Assembly: GCF_020360975.1 (NCBI RefSeq)
Contig: NW_025408676.1
Coordinates: 496,001 to 560,000, forward strand
Length of the DNA: 64,000 nucleotides
Source of the DNA: Hirsutella rhossiliensis
Lineage: Eukaryota; Ascomycota; Sordariomycetes; Hypocreales; Ophiocordycipitaceae
Reading direction: 5' to 3'
Part shown: positions 1-13,342 of the stretch, in pieces
Position numbering within the stretch: the stretch's first letter is position 1
How the letters are laid out: every line of letters begins with the position of its first letter
Notes under the pieces: generated by a model
Database searches by the model: none
What the model saw: the letters and a program-made list of their open reading frames with translations, nothing else
Told to the model about the DNA's origin: nothing
Made by a program: the position numbers and the translations under genes

Positions 1-3000
1 GGATAGCTTCTCTTAAACGTCTTCTAGCTTAATTTACTATAAAAAGATAGCTAGCTTCTACTTTAGTAAGGGCTTTATAAGACCGTTAGCTTTTATCGTT
101 ACTATTAAAACTTAACGGATAGAAATAAGTCCCTTTTAGACCTCTTAGCGTAACTAATACTAATAGATATTAATATATTATAGCTAGGTTAATAGCTTAC
201 TATTTTCCTTTATAAGAATTTATATAGTCTATATATTATTATATTCTATAGCTAATAGGGACGGAATTTATAGTTATAAAGATATTAGTAGCTAGCTAAG
301 AAAAATCGCTTCTTTTAATACTTTTAAAAGAGCTAGTAGCTCTACCTTTATACTTAAAGTTATAATAATAGCTTACTTTAAAGCTCTCTAAGTAATAGTT
401 CCTTTAAAAAGGGATATAATATACCCCTATAAGCTCTTTTTATCTAAGGAATTATCTATAAAGGACGAATTACTTAAATAAAGAAATATTTCGGTAGCTA
501 ATTTCCTTCCCTACCTTCTTAAGTATAAACTATATAATCTTATTAAATAGAGATAAAAGATTACTTAGTTTACTACTTCTTAGTGCCTAGGGCTAGGATT
601 TTAGTTATATCGAGCTAGCTAAGAGACTATAAAAGAGATATCTAGTCTAGTAAAAATAGCTAAAAATAAAGTAAGGAGCTTACCTTTTATTAATATCGGT
701 ATTTCTCTTACCCCCTAGCTTAAAAGGATAGATTAAGTAAAAGCTCTTTATTTAATATTAGCATAAAAGGAAGCTTCTTATTAAGGGAATTAGGGAGGAA
801 TTTATAAGCGACCTTATTAATATAAGGGTCTTAGGTAAGCTAGATAGTTTATTAGGACCTATTTTAAAGGATTTAAATCCCTAGGAACTACTTTAGCTCC
901 CTTAGCTTAGTTATCTTATACCTTTATTATAAACCTTTTATAGCCTCCCTTATAATTACCTCTTCCTCTCTTAGGTAGGCTTAGATAATATTATTAACGT
1001 AAAAGAAGACTATGATTTTATCTTTTTATATTATATATAGTTCTTAAAGGACTTTCTTAAAGCCTAGGGCTTTAAGGGAACCTATTAAATACTATTACTA
1101 AAGAAGGGGTAATCTTTATAGTCTATATAAAGCTTTCCTAAGCTATAGAACCTTTCCTAGCTATTAAAAGCTTAGTAAAAGGTATATATAGATAACTTCT
1201 TCTTCCTTAAGTAAGTAGTTAATAAAGGCGTTAACTATATCTATTTAATTAAGTTCGAGGTTAAATTCTACTACTATAGCTAAAAGGGTCTAAAAAGATA
1301 TCCTTACTAAGGTAGTTACCTTAGTAAGTAGATCCCCTTTTTCCTACTAGTTCCTATAGATAACTAGCTAAGCCTTATATTTTTAAAGGAAGCTATATTT
1401 ATTAGTTTTATAGATAAAGACTTACTTATAGCTAATGACTTATTTCCTCTTGCCTTTTCCTTAAGGACCTCTTTAAAAGACCTTATTTCTTTATATAAAG
1501 CTAGGTAGTCTTTCTAAGCCTAGAAAAACTAGTCTTTAAAGAGGTGTTTTTCTAGCTGCTTTTAGTTTACTAGTAGGTCTAAGAGGTTTCTTTTATATAC
1601 CTTCCTTACTAATAGCTATAGCTTAAAGAGCCGGCCTACTATAAATACTTTATAGGAACTATCTTATATAAGTATTAAATAGAAGTTAGAAAAATAATCG
1701 AAATAAAAATAAGGTTAGTCTTCTTTAATAACTATATTAAGCCCTATACCTTCCTTTACTTCTTAAAGTAAGGATAAAAAGGCAGCTAGGTAATCCTTTA
1801 AGAGAGATACCTTTCCTACCCCCTTAAGGGTTAAGATAAAAAGACTAACTAAAAAAGCTGCTTTTAGATCTTCTTCTTATATAGGAGGAGGCATAGGGAG
1901 GTAAGCGTATTCTAGCTCTATTACTTTCCTATAGTCTCCTTCTTTATCTAGATTATCTAATTTAATAGCTTCCTTTTCTTTAAAGTTAGTATTATCCTTA
2001 ACTACTTTAACGTTAGTTTCTTCTTCCCTTTCCTTATCTAAGGCCTCTTCTTATAACTATTAAGAAAGGGGGATTTGGATTTTTTAAATTAGCTAACGTT
2101 ATAATAGTAAGAGGGGCTATTAATCCCTCATTCTATTAAAGAAGCTAGATTTATCGAAAATTATATCCCTAGTTAAAATAACCTTCTATAAAAAAGGAAT
2201 CTAAATCTAAAAGATATTTATAGAATTATAGCCGATAAGGTAACTAATAAAGGATCTAAGATTAAGCTTTCTTTTCCTTTTCCTTTTTAGCTATATATCG
2301 GTAGTTATAGCGTATACCTTATAGCTATAGGTATAAAGGTAGGCTAGTAAGGCCCTCTTCTTTATAAAGAGCTTAAGGGGTAATTTCTAGTTTATTCTTT
2401 AGTTTAGTTCCCTAGGGTCCTTAGGGTCCCTAAGGGTATAGTTCTAAAAGTAATAGGCGGTCTTAATAACTTCCCTTTAAAGGTCGTAAGGAAGCCTTAT
2501 AATAAGTCTTATCGTATAGGACCTTTTTATTATAGTACCCCTTAATCTTTCTACCCCTCCGTTCTAGGCCTAGGTATTTAGTACTAATAAGAGGGGTAAA
2601 ATACCCCTTTTTTAAAGCTAATTTAAGATATCCTTTATAAATAGCTCTCTATTAAACTATATTTAGGTAGGTCCGTAAGAAATAAGGGAAAACTACCCTT
2701 TAAAAAGCGTCTATAAAAAACATTACTTTAATAAAGCTTTCTTAATCCCTAGAAACATTAGTTTAGTTAACCTAAATTTCCTTATATAGCTAGTCCGGCT
2801 ATAAAAGGGTTCGTCTAGAAATTTATCTCTTAGTCTTTCCTTAGCTATAATATATATATTTAATAGTCTTTAGGCCCCTTATTTATACGCCCTATTATTA
2901 GCCTAGCTTATATAAAGCTAAGGGGCCTAGGTAACTAAGTTATATATACTAAAGAAGACTGTTTCCTTAGGCTACTAAAAGAAGGTCCTTTATAATAGAC

Positions 3001-4889
3001 CTACTCCTCTTAGTAAGGAAAGTAAACTTCTTTAAAGATTCCTTCTTAAGGATAAGTTAGAATTCGAGAATAAATTAACTAAAAATTTTCTTAATAAGCC
3101 TAATTATCTAATTCTTCTAAACTAGCCTTATAAGCTTAAACGTTATATCCTAAAAGATTCCTTCCTCTTAAAGAAAGCGGAAGGAAATTAAGCTTATTAA
3201 AAATTAAGGGTAAAAAGCTACCCTTTTTTATCGAGAAATTTATATAGACTTATTAAGTAATTTCATCGTAAAATTCACCCTTCTATATCCCTCGATCTAT
3301 ATAGTTAATTCCCTAGTAATAAGGTATTCCCTTTATACCTTCTTAGAGAACTAGAATTATAAGAGTATATTATAGATATTAAGGGAAGTATTAAAGTTAA
3401 GGATAGTTAATTTTTATAGAGGATAATTAAAGGGTTCTAATAGTTAGTATTAGCTTTATAAATTTATAAGGAAGATAAAGGCTAGATTTACTATACTAAC
3501 GAATTTTCCTTAAATTTATAGCTTAAATAAGGGCAGCGGCGTTATTAGTTACTATTTCTTAGTAACTTAAATCTCGTCTATCTTCTTCTATAATAAGGGT
3601 CCTCCTTAAAAGACTATTATACTATTTCTTATAGCCTCTTTAAAGGGTTAACTCCTTTAAGTTAGTTTTCCTTAAAGACCTACTAATAGTCTTCTAGCTA
3701 ATAGGGCTTTTTATATACTTAGTAAGTAGGTTAATTCCTCCTTATTTATTATCTCTTTAAGGAGTCTTTATCTCTTTCTAGAAGGTCTACTTAAAAAACC
3801 CTCCTTTTTACCCCTTATTACTAATTTTAATAAAGAGGTTCGATTTCGACTAGTTCTTTAATTTTTCGACTAATAGACTAAAAGGTCTATTAAGGGACTA
3901 GTTAAGCTAGTTTAACTAATAGGACTAGGGCTAGGCCTAGATTAAGAAGCGGAGCTAGGGCTAGGGTAGTAGTAGTAGCGGGAGCTATAGCTAGAGGGGC
4001 TATAATAGCTATAAGGGTAGTAGGTTAAGCCGTCTAGGTTAAGTGCTAGCTATAAAGGAATAAGACTACTTACTATTATACTTTAGTAGCCTCTTTATCT
4101 AGTTCTTAGCTAGCTTCTTTAAAGATAGTTAAGTAACTATTATTAATAGGCTTTATTAGTATAGATATATCCTATAGCTACTAGCTAGATAGAGCTTTTA
4201 TTAGGAAGTATTAATTAGCTTCCTTAAAGATTTCTTCTTACTTAGCTAGCTATAAAGAAGCTAGTAGGTTCCTAGTAAAAAAAGCTCCTAGGTATACTAT
4301 ATAGGTCTTATTAATACAGTTAGTTATATAGCCTCTTAAGGGAGCTATTAAGGTTTCGAGCTTTAAAAGCTACTACTTAAGAGTCTCTTTTTCTTAAAAA
4401 GAGATTAGCTTTATAGTACTAATAGATTCTATTATTATTATATAAGTAGTAGCTAGTAGCTTTATTTTATAAAGGTATTCCTTATAGTAACTCTCGTAGT
4501 TACCTAAGGTAGTAAAAAAAGCTCTTTACTATATAGAGGTTAGCTTAAAGAAAAGGGAAGCTCCCTTTATAAATTCTATTACTCTAAGTTAAAGAGAGGG
4601 CTCGAAAAGGTCCTACTTATTAAAGAAGACTAAATTATAAATAGTTTTATTTATACGAGCCTATAGCTTCTTTACCTACTTATCTTAATCTTAGGGCTCT
4701 ATAAAAATCGTCCTATAGACTATAAGGATAGTAAAGGAGTTATTTTTTAATATTATTATAAAAGAAAGGGTAGAAAGGTTAGTTAAAATCGGCTTTTTTA
4801 GTAAGAGGGGTAAAAGGGAGGTATAAGGGATATAAGAAAGGTGCCTTTTATAGTAGCTAGAAGGTATAGGAATACTATTCCTCCTAGGC
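1..4889 (-). mobile_element. Ty1/copia family A, copy 1: RIP-degraded internal region, truncated by window edge
   Basis: This is the internal part of a Ty1/copia LTR retrotransposon read on the minus strand, dead because of many in-frame stops. It matches the copy starting near 36,660 almost base for base at its low-coordinate end, and the inverted copy at 57,864-60,993. Near 960-1,030 the minus strand reads DKIIVFFYVNNII, the reverse-transcriptase active-site region in which the usual YVDD has become YVNN. The order on the minus strand should be gag (about 4.8-3.9 kb), integrase (about 3.9-2.5 kb), reverse transcriptase (about 1.8-0.7 kb) and RNase H, with the 3' LTR lying left of the window. 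The domain limits other than the RT motif are inferred from copia gene order. CA and TG are nearly absent throughout. Confidence 0.85.
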
Positions 4890-5373
4890 TTATAACTTTT
4901 ATAAAGAGAGATATAAGAAGTATATATAAAATATATAAAGGTAAAATTAAAAGTAAGGGGTTAGATAAGTAAGGTAGAGATATTTAATTCTTATAGGGGT
5001 AGTAATTATAGTAAGAGAGTAATTATTATATTACCTTAATTTTCCTTCTTTCTTTTATTTAACGCTTCTCTTTATACCTATTTAGTATCTTAATTAATAA
5101 AGAAGATCCTACTTAAAGAAGCTACTAATATTCTTTTAACTACTAAGCCTTTTACTAGTTTTTTCCCCTCTTTTTTAGCCGTTACTAGTATATCTATCTT
5201 ATCTCTTACTACCTTTATAAGAAGCTATTACTATTTATACTTCCCTTTATACCCCTACCTTCCTTTTTATACCTCTTTCTAGCTCCTTCTTTAAATCCTA
5301 TTTTTTAGCTTCCTAGGTCCCTTATACTAAGGGATATCTCTAAGAACTATAAAATTAAGCTATACTTTATAAT
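4890..5373 (-). repeat. Copia A copy 1, 5' LTR
   Basis: This block of about 484 bp recurs at 35,813-36,299 (same strand) and at 49,025-49,511 and 57,374-57,863 (opposite strand). The shared sequence starts and stops at these points in all four places, as expected for an LTR. It lies at the 5' side of the minus-strand copia internal region. The outer end is fixed by comparison with 36,299, where the minus strand starts TGTCG; the inner end is accurate to a few bases. Terminal TG and CA have largely been turned to TA by RIP. Confidence 0.8.
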
Positions 5374-6542
5374 AAATATAGCTAAGTTAATAAGCTAAGA
5401 GCTTATAACGCTCTATTAAAAATAAAATAAAGTAATTCTAGCTTACTATATATAGTTTAAAGAGGTACTATATTAAGTAAATATATATAGCTAGCTTAAT
5501 ATAGTAAAGTATAATTACCTTATTATAAGCTTAAATATAAATTAGCGTATCTATTTAAGCGAAAAGTCTATTTTATTAAATATATATACTAATCTCGTTT
5601 ACCTCTTTTATAAGCTTAATAATAATAAGTTTATTTTTTATCTTCTTTTATAGTATAAGAAAAGGATAATATAAGTAATATTATAAATATCTTTATCTTT
5701 ACCTTAAGGACTAAGGATAAAAAGAAGTAGCGATAGGAAGGTTACTATATAGGCTATAGTAATAAATCCTATTAGTTTTTAAAGTACCTATGCTAGGATA
5801 TATAGGTAAATATACTCTAAGTAATAAAAAAGTAAACGCGCTAAGATAGAAAGGAGGTTAAGTTTAATAATAATAACTTTAGCGATAAGTAATCTTAGTA
5901 ATACCTTTATAGGCTTCGTCGGCGTTCCTTTATATATAATAGTAGCTACTATATAGATAGGACGTATACCTATAGTAATTAAAATATAATTATTTTATAA
6001 TTAATAAAAGTAAGTATAAGGGCGGCTAAGATATAAGAAGGCCGCTAATAAAATATAACTATAGTAAAAGGGAGTGCTTATATAGCCCTATATAAGAAAG
6101 AGCAAAGCTTTATATACTAAAGTACTATACTTTATATTATAGTATTAAGAGCTATTACTATATACTAATATAAGGTAGGCGGGATATTATAAGCTTACTA
6201 AAGCTAGCTATATACTATTTTATATCCCTTTACTCCTTAACTATAAGTACTAAAGTCTAACTCTTAAAGCGCGGCCCTTATTAATAATATAGTCTATCTA
6301 AAAAGCTTACTTAGGAGGGTATTATATATTATTAACTAACGTTTTTTCTATAACTAAGTATATATAGTTATTATAGGCTAAGCTATACTATACGCTTAGG
6401 CTATACCTATATATCTAACTATTAATAAGTATAGTTAGTTAACTAGCTAAGTAGCTTAGTTAATTTATCTTTTTTTATCCTTTACCTTTATTATAATATA
6501 GTAGTCTAATTAAATAGCTGCCCTATAGTAATAAATAATAGT
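5374..6542. other. AT-rich, RIP-like stretch with no identified element
   Basis: No intact reading frame is present. Base composition and loss of CA/TG match the neighbouring RIP-degraded repeats. In the plus strand near 5,735-5,900 a frame contains EGYYIGYSNKSY, which resembles the end of a copia integrase (GY-x-VGY type motif), so a fragment of another copia element is possible, but I cannot see enough of it to assign it. The chromovirus at 6,548 is inserted in this DNA, which continues at 13,534. Confidence 0.4.
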
Positions 6543-6547
6543 ATAAC

Positions 6548-6733
6548 TATTATAGAGTAAGTAGAGGCGTATATATAAGTACTATCTATAGGATAATATT
6601 AATAAGCTATATAGAGCTCTTTTATACGCGGCTAGCCCGCCCCTATATATATAGGATCCGGCCCTTTATATATAACTATATAGCTTAGGCTATAACCTAA
6701 GCTTATTACCTATAATAGTTAAAGACTCTTATA
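6548..6733 (-). repeat. Chromovirus copy 1, 3' LTR (186 bp)
   Basis: The low-coordinate LTR begins TATTATAGAG and ends TCTTATA on the plus strand, and matches 13,343-13,528 and both LTRs of copy 2 at exactly 186 bp. ATAAC immediately precedes it. It is the 3' LTR because pol reads on the minus strand. Confidence 0.93.
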
Positions 6734-6738
6734 TAATG

Positions 6739-6747
6739 CCCTCCCTT
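6739..6747 (-). other. Polypurine tract of chromovirus copy 1
   Basis: The minus strand reads AAGGGAGGG five bases before the 3' LTR. This is the expected place and composition for the plus-strand primer. Copy 2 has the related GAGGGAGGG at the same place. The assignment is inferred from position. Confidence 0.6.
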
Positions 6748-7199
6748 AAGCGTGGTATAAGGCTGCCTTATTAATAGCTCTTATATAATTAAGCTTATAC
6801 CGCTAGCTCTTCCCTACCCTTTCCCGTTAATTAAGCTAGCCCTACTAGCCTTATTATCCCCGCGCCTATTAGCCTAGGTAGCCGGAACCTAGCTCTATAC
6901 TTATTAGCCGGCTAGCTATTTAAATAAAAGCATAACCTATTATATACGCCCCTAAGTAGCCGGCGGCTAGTCTAGACCTACGTAAGCCTTAGGTTACTTA
7001 TCCCCTTTACCTTAGGTAGTATCCTCTACTAAGGGGTATATAAGGCGGTATCCCCCCCTTCCCCTTTCTTTTCCTTTTCTCCTTTCTTTAACTATAGTAG
7101 TAATATTAATAAGTAAGTTCCGCTCTACTTAAGGCGTTAGTCCGTTCCTAGCTATATAGGCCGCTCTATTAATATATACTTATAGTAGTAGTAGTAATA

Positions 7200-7880
7200 G
7201 TAATAATAGCCTTAATAATAATAATAAATTTAACTAATAAGTTCTATACCCTACTAAGTAAGAGGCTATATTCCGTTAAGTTAACTTCTATAATAGATAT
7301 ATCTACCTCTCCCTCTCTTACCTTTTCTTTCTTAGAGTATATAGAGTCGTTCGTCGACGCTATACTAGCTATAGCCGAAGACGACTCCGCCGCTACCGCC
7401 GCTCTTACCCGCGCCGCTACTACCGCTCCTACCGCCGCCGCCGCCGCCTTTACTACGCTATTCGCTCTTACGTCGCTCCTTAGGGTAACAACGCCGTCCC
7501 CGCCGCTACCTATAACGCCCGGCCCCTTAGCCCCCGCCTCTATCTCCGCTACCTCTATAAGTCTATAGTTAGGTAAGCGTAATAAATATTATCCGCTAAC
7601 CTCCTATAGTATAAGCGCTAAGTATAAGCCGGCGCCGCCCGCTTAGCCCCTTATATACGTTATACGTTATAGGAGCTTAACTACTCTAACTAGGCCGGGC
7701 GCCGCCGCGGCGGTAGCTACTACTAGTACGCGCGCGCTAGCCGCGCCTATAAGGCAGCGCCTCCTATCCTACTTACTATAGCGTTAGCTTAAAAGGCCGG
7801 CTTATATAGGTAGGCGCGGGGGGCTACTAAGAAGCGCCTTACCGCTACCGCCGCCGCCTACTATAACCTTTATGCCCTTA
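7200..7880 (-). pseudogene. Extra Ala-rich frame between chromodomain and 3' LTR, chromovirus copy 1
   Basis: This GCC/GGC-triplet-rich stretch aligns with 50,800-51,510 in copy 2, where the minus strand is an open Ala-rich frame. In this copy stops break it. It lies downstream of pol on the coding strand, so it is not part of gag-pol. I do not recognise the product. Short open frames on the plus strand over the same bases are explained by alternating GCC codons and are not taken as genes. Confidence 0.4.
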
Positions 7881-8409
7881 AGCGATAGGGCCTTATACTT
7901 AAGTAGGTCCTTACTCCTTTACTTCTTTACTTCCGCCTTTAATATACCTAGCGTTAATAATACCGCCTCTATCGCTTTATCGGCGGTCCCCTTAGCCGTG
8001 CCCGCCTCTACTACCGCCGCTGCCCTTACCGCCGCCGCTAGCCGCCGCCCCTTTACTCTTAGAGCCGCCGCCGCCGCTAACTAGCTTATAAGCTTAGAGG
8101 GCCGCCTTAGTGCCTTAGAGACCGCTACCGCCGCTAATAAGAAGGAGGAGGCTAATAAGGATAACGATAATAAAGATAATAATAAGGGTAATAATAACGA
8201 TAAAGAATAGGCCTAAGTAGTTTAAGGGCTCTACCTTATAATAAATACTATTTTTATCTCTACTTATATTATTATACTTATATTACCTATATTACTATAA
8301 CTACCCCCTTTACTTTACTTACTTTATAGTCTTAGCCTAAGCCGCTATTAATAGTCTATTAGTTTATTATTCTCGCTTACTAGTCTATATAGGGCCTTAA
8401 ACTTATTAA

Positions 8410-11400
8410 GGGCTATAGCTCCTATAAACTTATATATAAGTTCTTATATAGGGTCGAGGTACCTATACTACTTAATAAGAACTTTCCGGCGTTTCCCTTA
8501 GCCTACCTTCTTTTAGTATACGGCCTATATCTCTTTAACCTTAAATTCGTCGTCCTCCTTTACCTTAAATATAGGCAGTTAAGCGTCTACTACTTCTTAT
8601 CTAAGTAGCGGGTTAAAGGAAGCTTAGCGAAGGAGGTTAATATTAACCTTATTATAGACCCCTATTAAGAGACTATCGAGCTTAACTACCTATAAGCTAA
8701 TAACCCTCTATACTATAAACTTTATATATAGCTATTTTTTTTTTTTAGTCGCGTTAACCTATAGTTATAAAGGTCGAGCTATACTTTATCTTTTACTATA
8801 AACCTATCTACTAGCGCCTTAGTCTTATTAGCGTACTACTCTTAATCTTATACTATAGCGGCTATTATAGATTAGTAGTATTTTATAGTTTCTTATAGCT
8901 TTTATATAAACGCGGAAGCGCGGCTCTCTAGTAACGTACTACTATACTACTTCGCTACTACGTCCGCGGTAAATAAGATTAAGGAGGGCGGCTTAAAGCT
9001 ATACGTTATAAAGAAGGGGGCTATCTTAATAAAGGTTTACGGTCTACTATTTAGCGCGAGCTAGGTAGTAGGGAGCTAGCGGTCTTAGTCCGCTTAGTTA
9101 TAGGCTATAACTACTTATAGGTATACTTATACTTCCTAGTTAACCCTCTTAGGTCCCTTATCGGTTTATAAGTAATAAGCTATACTAAGTGGCTATATAG
9201 TTTAAAGTAGCTAATATAAGTACTACTAAAAGTAGCTAGTTTAGTTTAACCCTCTATCGCTTATAATAGAGGCTAGCTAGCTATATAAGCGGGCCTAGTA
9301 TTAAAGAAAGCGCTCTACGTAAGCTTTTATATCTATAAACGGTATTAGCTTTAGTACTACTAATTTATTAAGTCGGTCCTTAATTACCTATATATAGTAG
9401 TTACTACCCTCTATAAGTAGGAGGTCTATTATAAAGTCTATCTATATATATATATAGAACTAGTTTAGTACTAAAAGCTACTTTAATAGCCCCTTAAGCT
9501 ATGCTTTTTAAATCTTTATATAGCTATAGATATTATAGTTATAAAGGAAGTAACGAACGTAGTACTATAAGAAGGGCTAGTAAAAGTCCCTTATAAGGCC
9601 TACTACTATACCCTATCTACCTAGGTAACCTACGATACTAGAGTTATAAATAAGTTAAACTAGCCTCCCTTAAAGCTCGTTTTATTTATTTAGCTCTAGC
9701 GGTCCCTCCTTCTCCTTAGCTTTTATAGTATATAGTACGCTTAGTACCTATAGTCTCCCCCGCTAACGTAGATACCCTTATAAGTTAATATAGTAGTTAG
9801 CTACCTATACCTTTAGCTTTAGCTTTAGATCTAAGTATCGAGCGCTAAACTTAATAGCACGGCGTATGCCTTTATAGGTATAGTCTAGAGCCGCTATCCT
9901 ATCCTATAAGCGTTAAAGGGCCTTATCTTAAAATACTCTCGCTACGCGCGCCCCTAGGCTAGTCTATCTCTCCTTGCCGGACTAAGGTAAGGGTATAAGG
10001 GGAAGCTTATTCGCTAGCACCGCGTCTTCCTTTACTAAGGAAGCTCCTATATAAGTCTATAGTACTTCTTATAGGATAAGCTATAGATCCTAGGCCTTAA
10101 TATCCGCTCCTATTAGCTAGTCTTAATCCCCTCAAAAAAGCGCGTTTAAGACCGCGGAGTCTTACTTAAGGCGGTACTTAATCGAGAAGTTAAAGTATAA
10201 GAGATACTCCGCCTAGCGGGCTTACCGCTCTAAGAGGTACTAGCGAGTTATAAAGTACTTAAGGTTCTTATAGTTTATAAGAACCTTAAAGCTCTTATAG
10301 CTTTAGAGCTTTACTTACTATTACTTAAGGTAGCTAATAATCGCTAATATCTCCTTATTATAAATAGCGTAATTCCGCTCCGCTAAGGTTAGCTTATAAG
10401 AGTACAACGCTATTAGTTACTTTTGCCTATCTACCTCTTAAAAGAACGTTCCTTTAAGTGCCTAGCCGCTATAGTCTACTTTAACTAACGTAGACCGGTC
10501 GAAGTCCTATTAAAGTAGTACTAGGGCTTAAGAAAATAAGTCCTTAAGCGTATAGAACGCTCCTTCCTATATAAGCCCTTAGTAAAAAGCGGTCTACTTT
10601 TTAGTAATCTTATTTAAGGGTATTATAATATAAGAGAAGCCTTTAATAAATATCTTATAATAGTTCACGAACCTAAGGAAGCTTTATATGCTTATTTATA
10701 TAGTTAAGGTAGCTTAGTCCTAAATCGCCTAGATCTTTATAGGATCTACTTATATACCTACGCCTATATAAATAATAAAGCCTAGGTACTTAACCTTCTT
10801 AACTCTAAATTCGTACTTATTTAAGTCGAGGTAGAGCTTATAAAGTTAAAGGCGCTCTAAGACCCTTTATACTTTTTATATATAGTCTTTATAAGAGCTA
10901 CTTATATAGATAAGGATATTATTTATATATATAGAAGCGAACTTATTAAGGAAGTCTTAAAGTATATTATTAATATAATACTAAAAGGTAGCGGGCGCTC
11001 TTAAAAGGCTAAAGGACGTTATAAGCTACTTAAATAAGCTATAGTATATATAGAACGCTGTCTTTTACTCGTTACCCTCTAAGATCTATACCTTATAAAA
11101 TACTTATTTTATATCTAGCTTTATAAACTACTTTACCTTTAAAAGGTTATAAAGCATATCTAAGATTAAGGGTAAGGGGTAGCGGTCTAGCCTTATAATT
11201 ATATTTAAAGCCCTATAGTTATAATAAAACTATATCCCGCCCCTTAGTTTATATATAAATAAGACCAGCGCTTTTACTTTAAAGCTACTTACTTAAATAA
11301 AACCCTTATTTAAAAGGTCCCTTAGCGTCTTCTTTAGTACTAATAGCTCCGCGTATAATATACTATATAGCGGTTTAAATAGTATAGGTAGTTCCTACCC

Positions 11401-13250
11401 CTTCTTATTAGTATAAAGTATAATCTTATAGTCTACCCTTAGCTTATATAAGTTAAGCTTGTTTACTTCCTAGGACTTAAATAGTAGTAGGAGGTCGTAA
11501 AAGCGCTCTAGTATCTACTACTATAGCTTAAAGGGCGACTTTAGCTTCTTTACTTAAAGGGCCTTATTAATATCCGCTAAGCTAACTATATAAACCGCTA
11601 CGTTAGCCGCTACCTAGCCTTCCTCCCGCTCTAACTATTATATAGTTCCTATAAAGATAGAGGTAAGGACTTCTTATACTAAGTATAAAGCTCGCACGCT
11701 TAGTCTTATACTTATAGAACCGTCGTCGTAGTATACCTACTATTATATAGGCCTAAACTATAGCTTCTTTTAGTATAAAACTAAGTATAACTCTATATAT
11801 AATAACTAGGGTTTCCTAAGGATTAAGGGAAACTTTAGTTAAAGGATTATATAGGCTACGATAAGCTTATAGTAACTATTAACCTCTATAGCTAGCTATA
11901 TAATACCTTTAATTACTATACCCTCTATCGCGCCTAAGGCGCCCTTTACTCGCCTTAAGGCAATCTTTTCTACTAGTACTTATATCTCTCGTATAAGCGC
12001 CTTATTAACTATAGTATAGTACTAATAGCCCTTATTTATAAGGGCGGCGATAGGTAAGGAGTTATTAACTATAACCTATATTAAAGTAGGCTCCTTTTTA
12101 ATATAGGCGGATAATTCCTCCTTTTCCTTTACTAGTATTAGTAATTAAGGCTCTAGAGCCTATCTTTACTCTAGAGCTACTCTTTTTCCTCTAGGCCTAA
12201 GGGAGCGGAGTCCTCTTTATCGTCTAAGGTAAGGAGCGGTTCTATCTTCGCTACTTAAACTACTATAGGCCGCTTAGCTAAAAGGAAGGGGCGTTTTAAT
12301 ATAAAGTATATAGACGCGCTATAACGTAAGTAGCGGCTATTAGCTTTCTTTTTCTTAATTTCCTCGCTCGTTACTTACTTCGCCCGCTACTTAAAGAGTA
12401 GGATAGTATAAGGGATATTTAATAACGACTTCCTACTACGTTTAGCTTAGTCTATATAAGTAGCCGATATTAAGGTATCTCTATTAATATTAATAGTTAG
12501 CTATTCTTTTTATAGAGGGGCAGTAATCTTATTACCGCTATATAGCGTACGCTTATAAAGCTTCTAGAAACGCGGCGTTTACTTATAGCCTTATACTACC
12601 TTTATTAACTAGCTTATATACTCGCTATAGTTAGTAAGTATAATTATAAGGATAAGTAGCTTTTATAGGGCTAGCGTAATTAAGTTCTATAACTATATAA
12701 GCTTCGCGCTATCTTCTTATACTATAGTTCCCGCCGCTTATAAGAGTATCTCTTTAAAGTTAAGGAGGAATTCGCTAAAGGTCTACCTATCCCTTTACTT
12801 AAGGGTCTATAGCCTATCCTACGCCTTCTCCCGCTCCTATACGTTACCGAACGTATATATAAGGTATTAAAAGAAGTCCTATAGGTCGCGTTTACCTTTA
12901 AGGCCGCCCTTATCCTAGAATCTAGAGATCCGCTATATCTAGGGCTCCGGTAGTATATAGAGGAGCGAATACTACGCTATATTATAATAGCCGTTTAAGC
13001 CCTATTTCTCGTTTATTATAAACTTCGTCTATAGCTAGCTAAGGAAGAAGTAGAAGGACTTAAGCTTACTATTTTAAGTCGGCTAAGGTAGCGGCTTCTA
13101 TATTAGTAGTGCCGCCGCCGTAACCGGTATTACTAAGGTTATAGGGGTTAACGCTAGTCTCGTAGACGGCTCCCTTAGTATAGCGAGAACCTTATTCTTC
13201 TCGCTAGCTATCGCGCTTTTAATCGCTTCTAGGATAGCTATAATACTTCT
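8410..13250 (-). pseudogene. Degraded gag-pol of chromovirus copy 1 (PR-RT-RNase H-IN-chromodomain)
   Basis: On the minus strand the RT active site is recognisable near 10,906-10,932 (IYINNILIY, with both catalytic aspartates changed to asparagine). Near 10,145-10,330 the frame carries the gypsy RNase H hallmarks: NYKNLKYF, followed about 20 residues later by AEYLLYFNFSIKYR. At 8,410-8,576 the frame ends in a chromodomain, with EDDEFKVKEI, then GKRRKVLIK, then YLDPI. Chromodomains at the integrase C-terminus define the chromovirus clade and are thought to steer insertion toward heterochromatin. Integrase limits (about 9.9-8.6 kb) are inferred from order. The sequence contains many TAG/TAA codons, typical of RIP at CAG, CAA and TGG codons. 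Confidence 0.85.
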
Positions 13251-13342
13251 TATCCGCCTAAGGGGTAGCGGGGTACTCCCTTAGGGAAGCGGTACCCTTT
13301 TTAGGGAGATATCTATTAGATCTATTAGTTAATAGCTTATAC

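Noticed and set aside
2420..2450. Telomere-like CCCTAAGGG runs (also near 39,330)
   Set aside because: Only two or three imperfect units, located inside copia A at the same place in two copies; not a telomere array.
7872..8084. 70-codon plus-strand Ala-rich open frame
   Set aside because: It lies inside the chromovirus on the non-coding strand and is produced by GCC repeats. The second element copy shows the coding signal on the minus strand.
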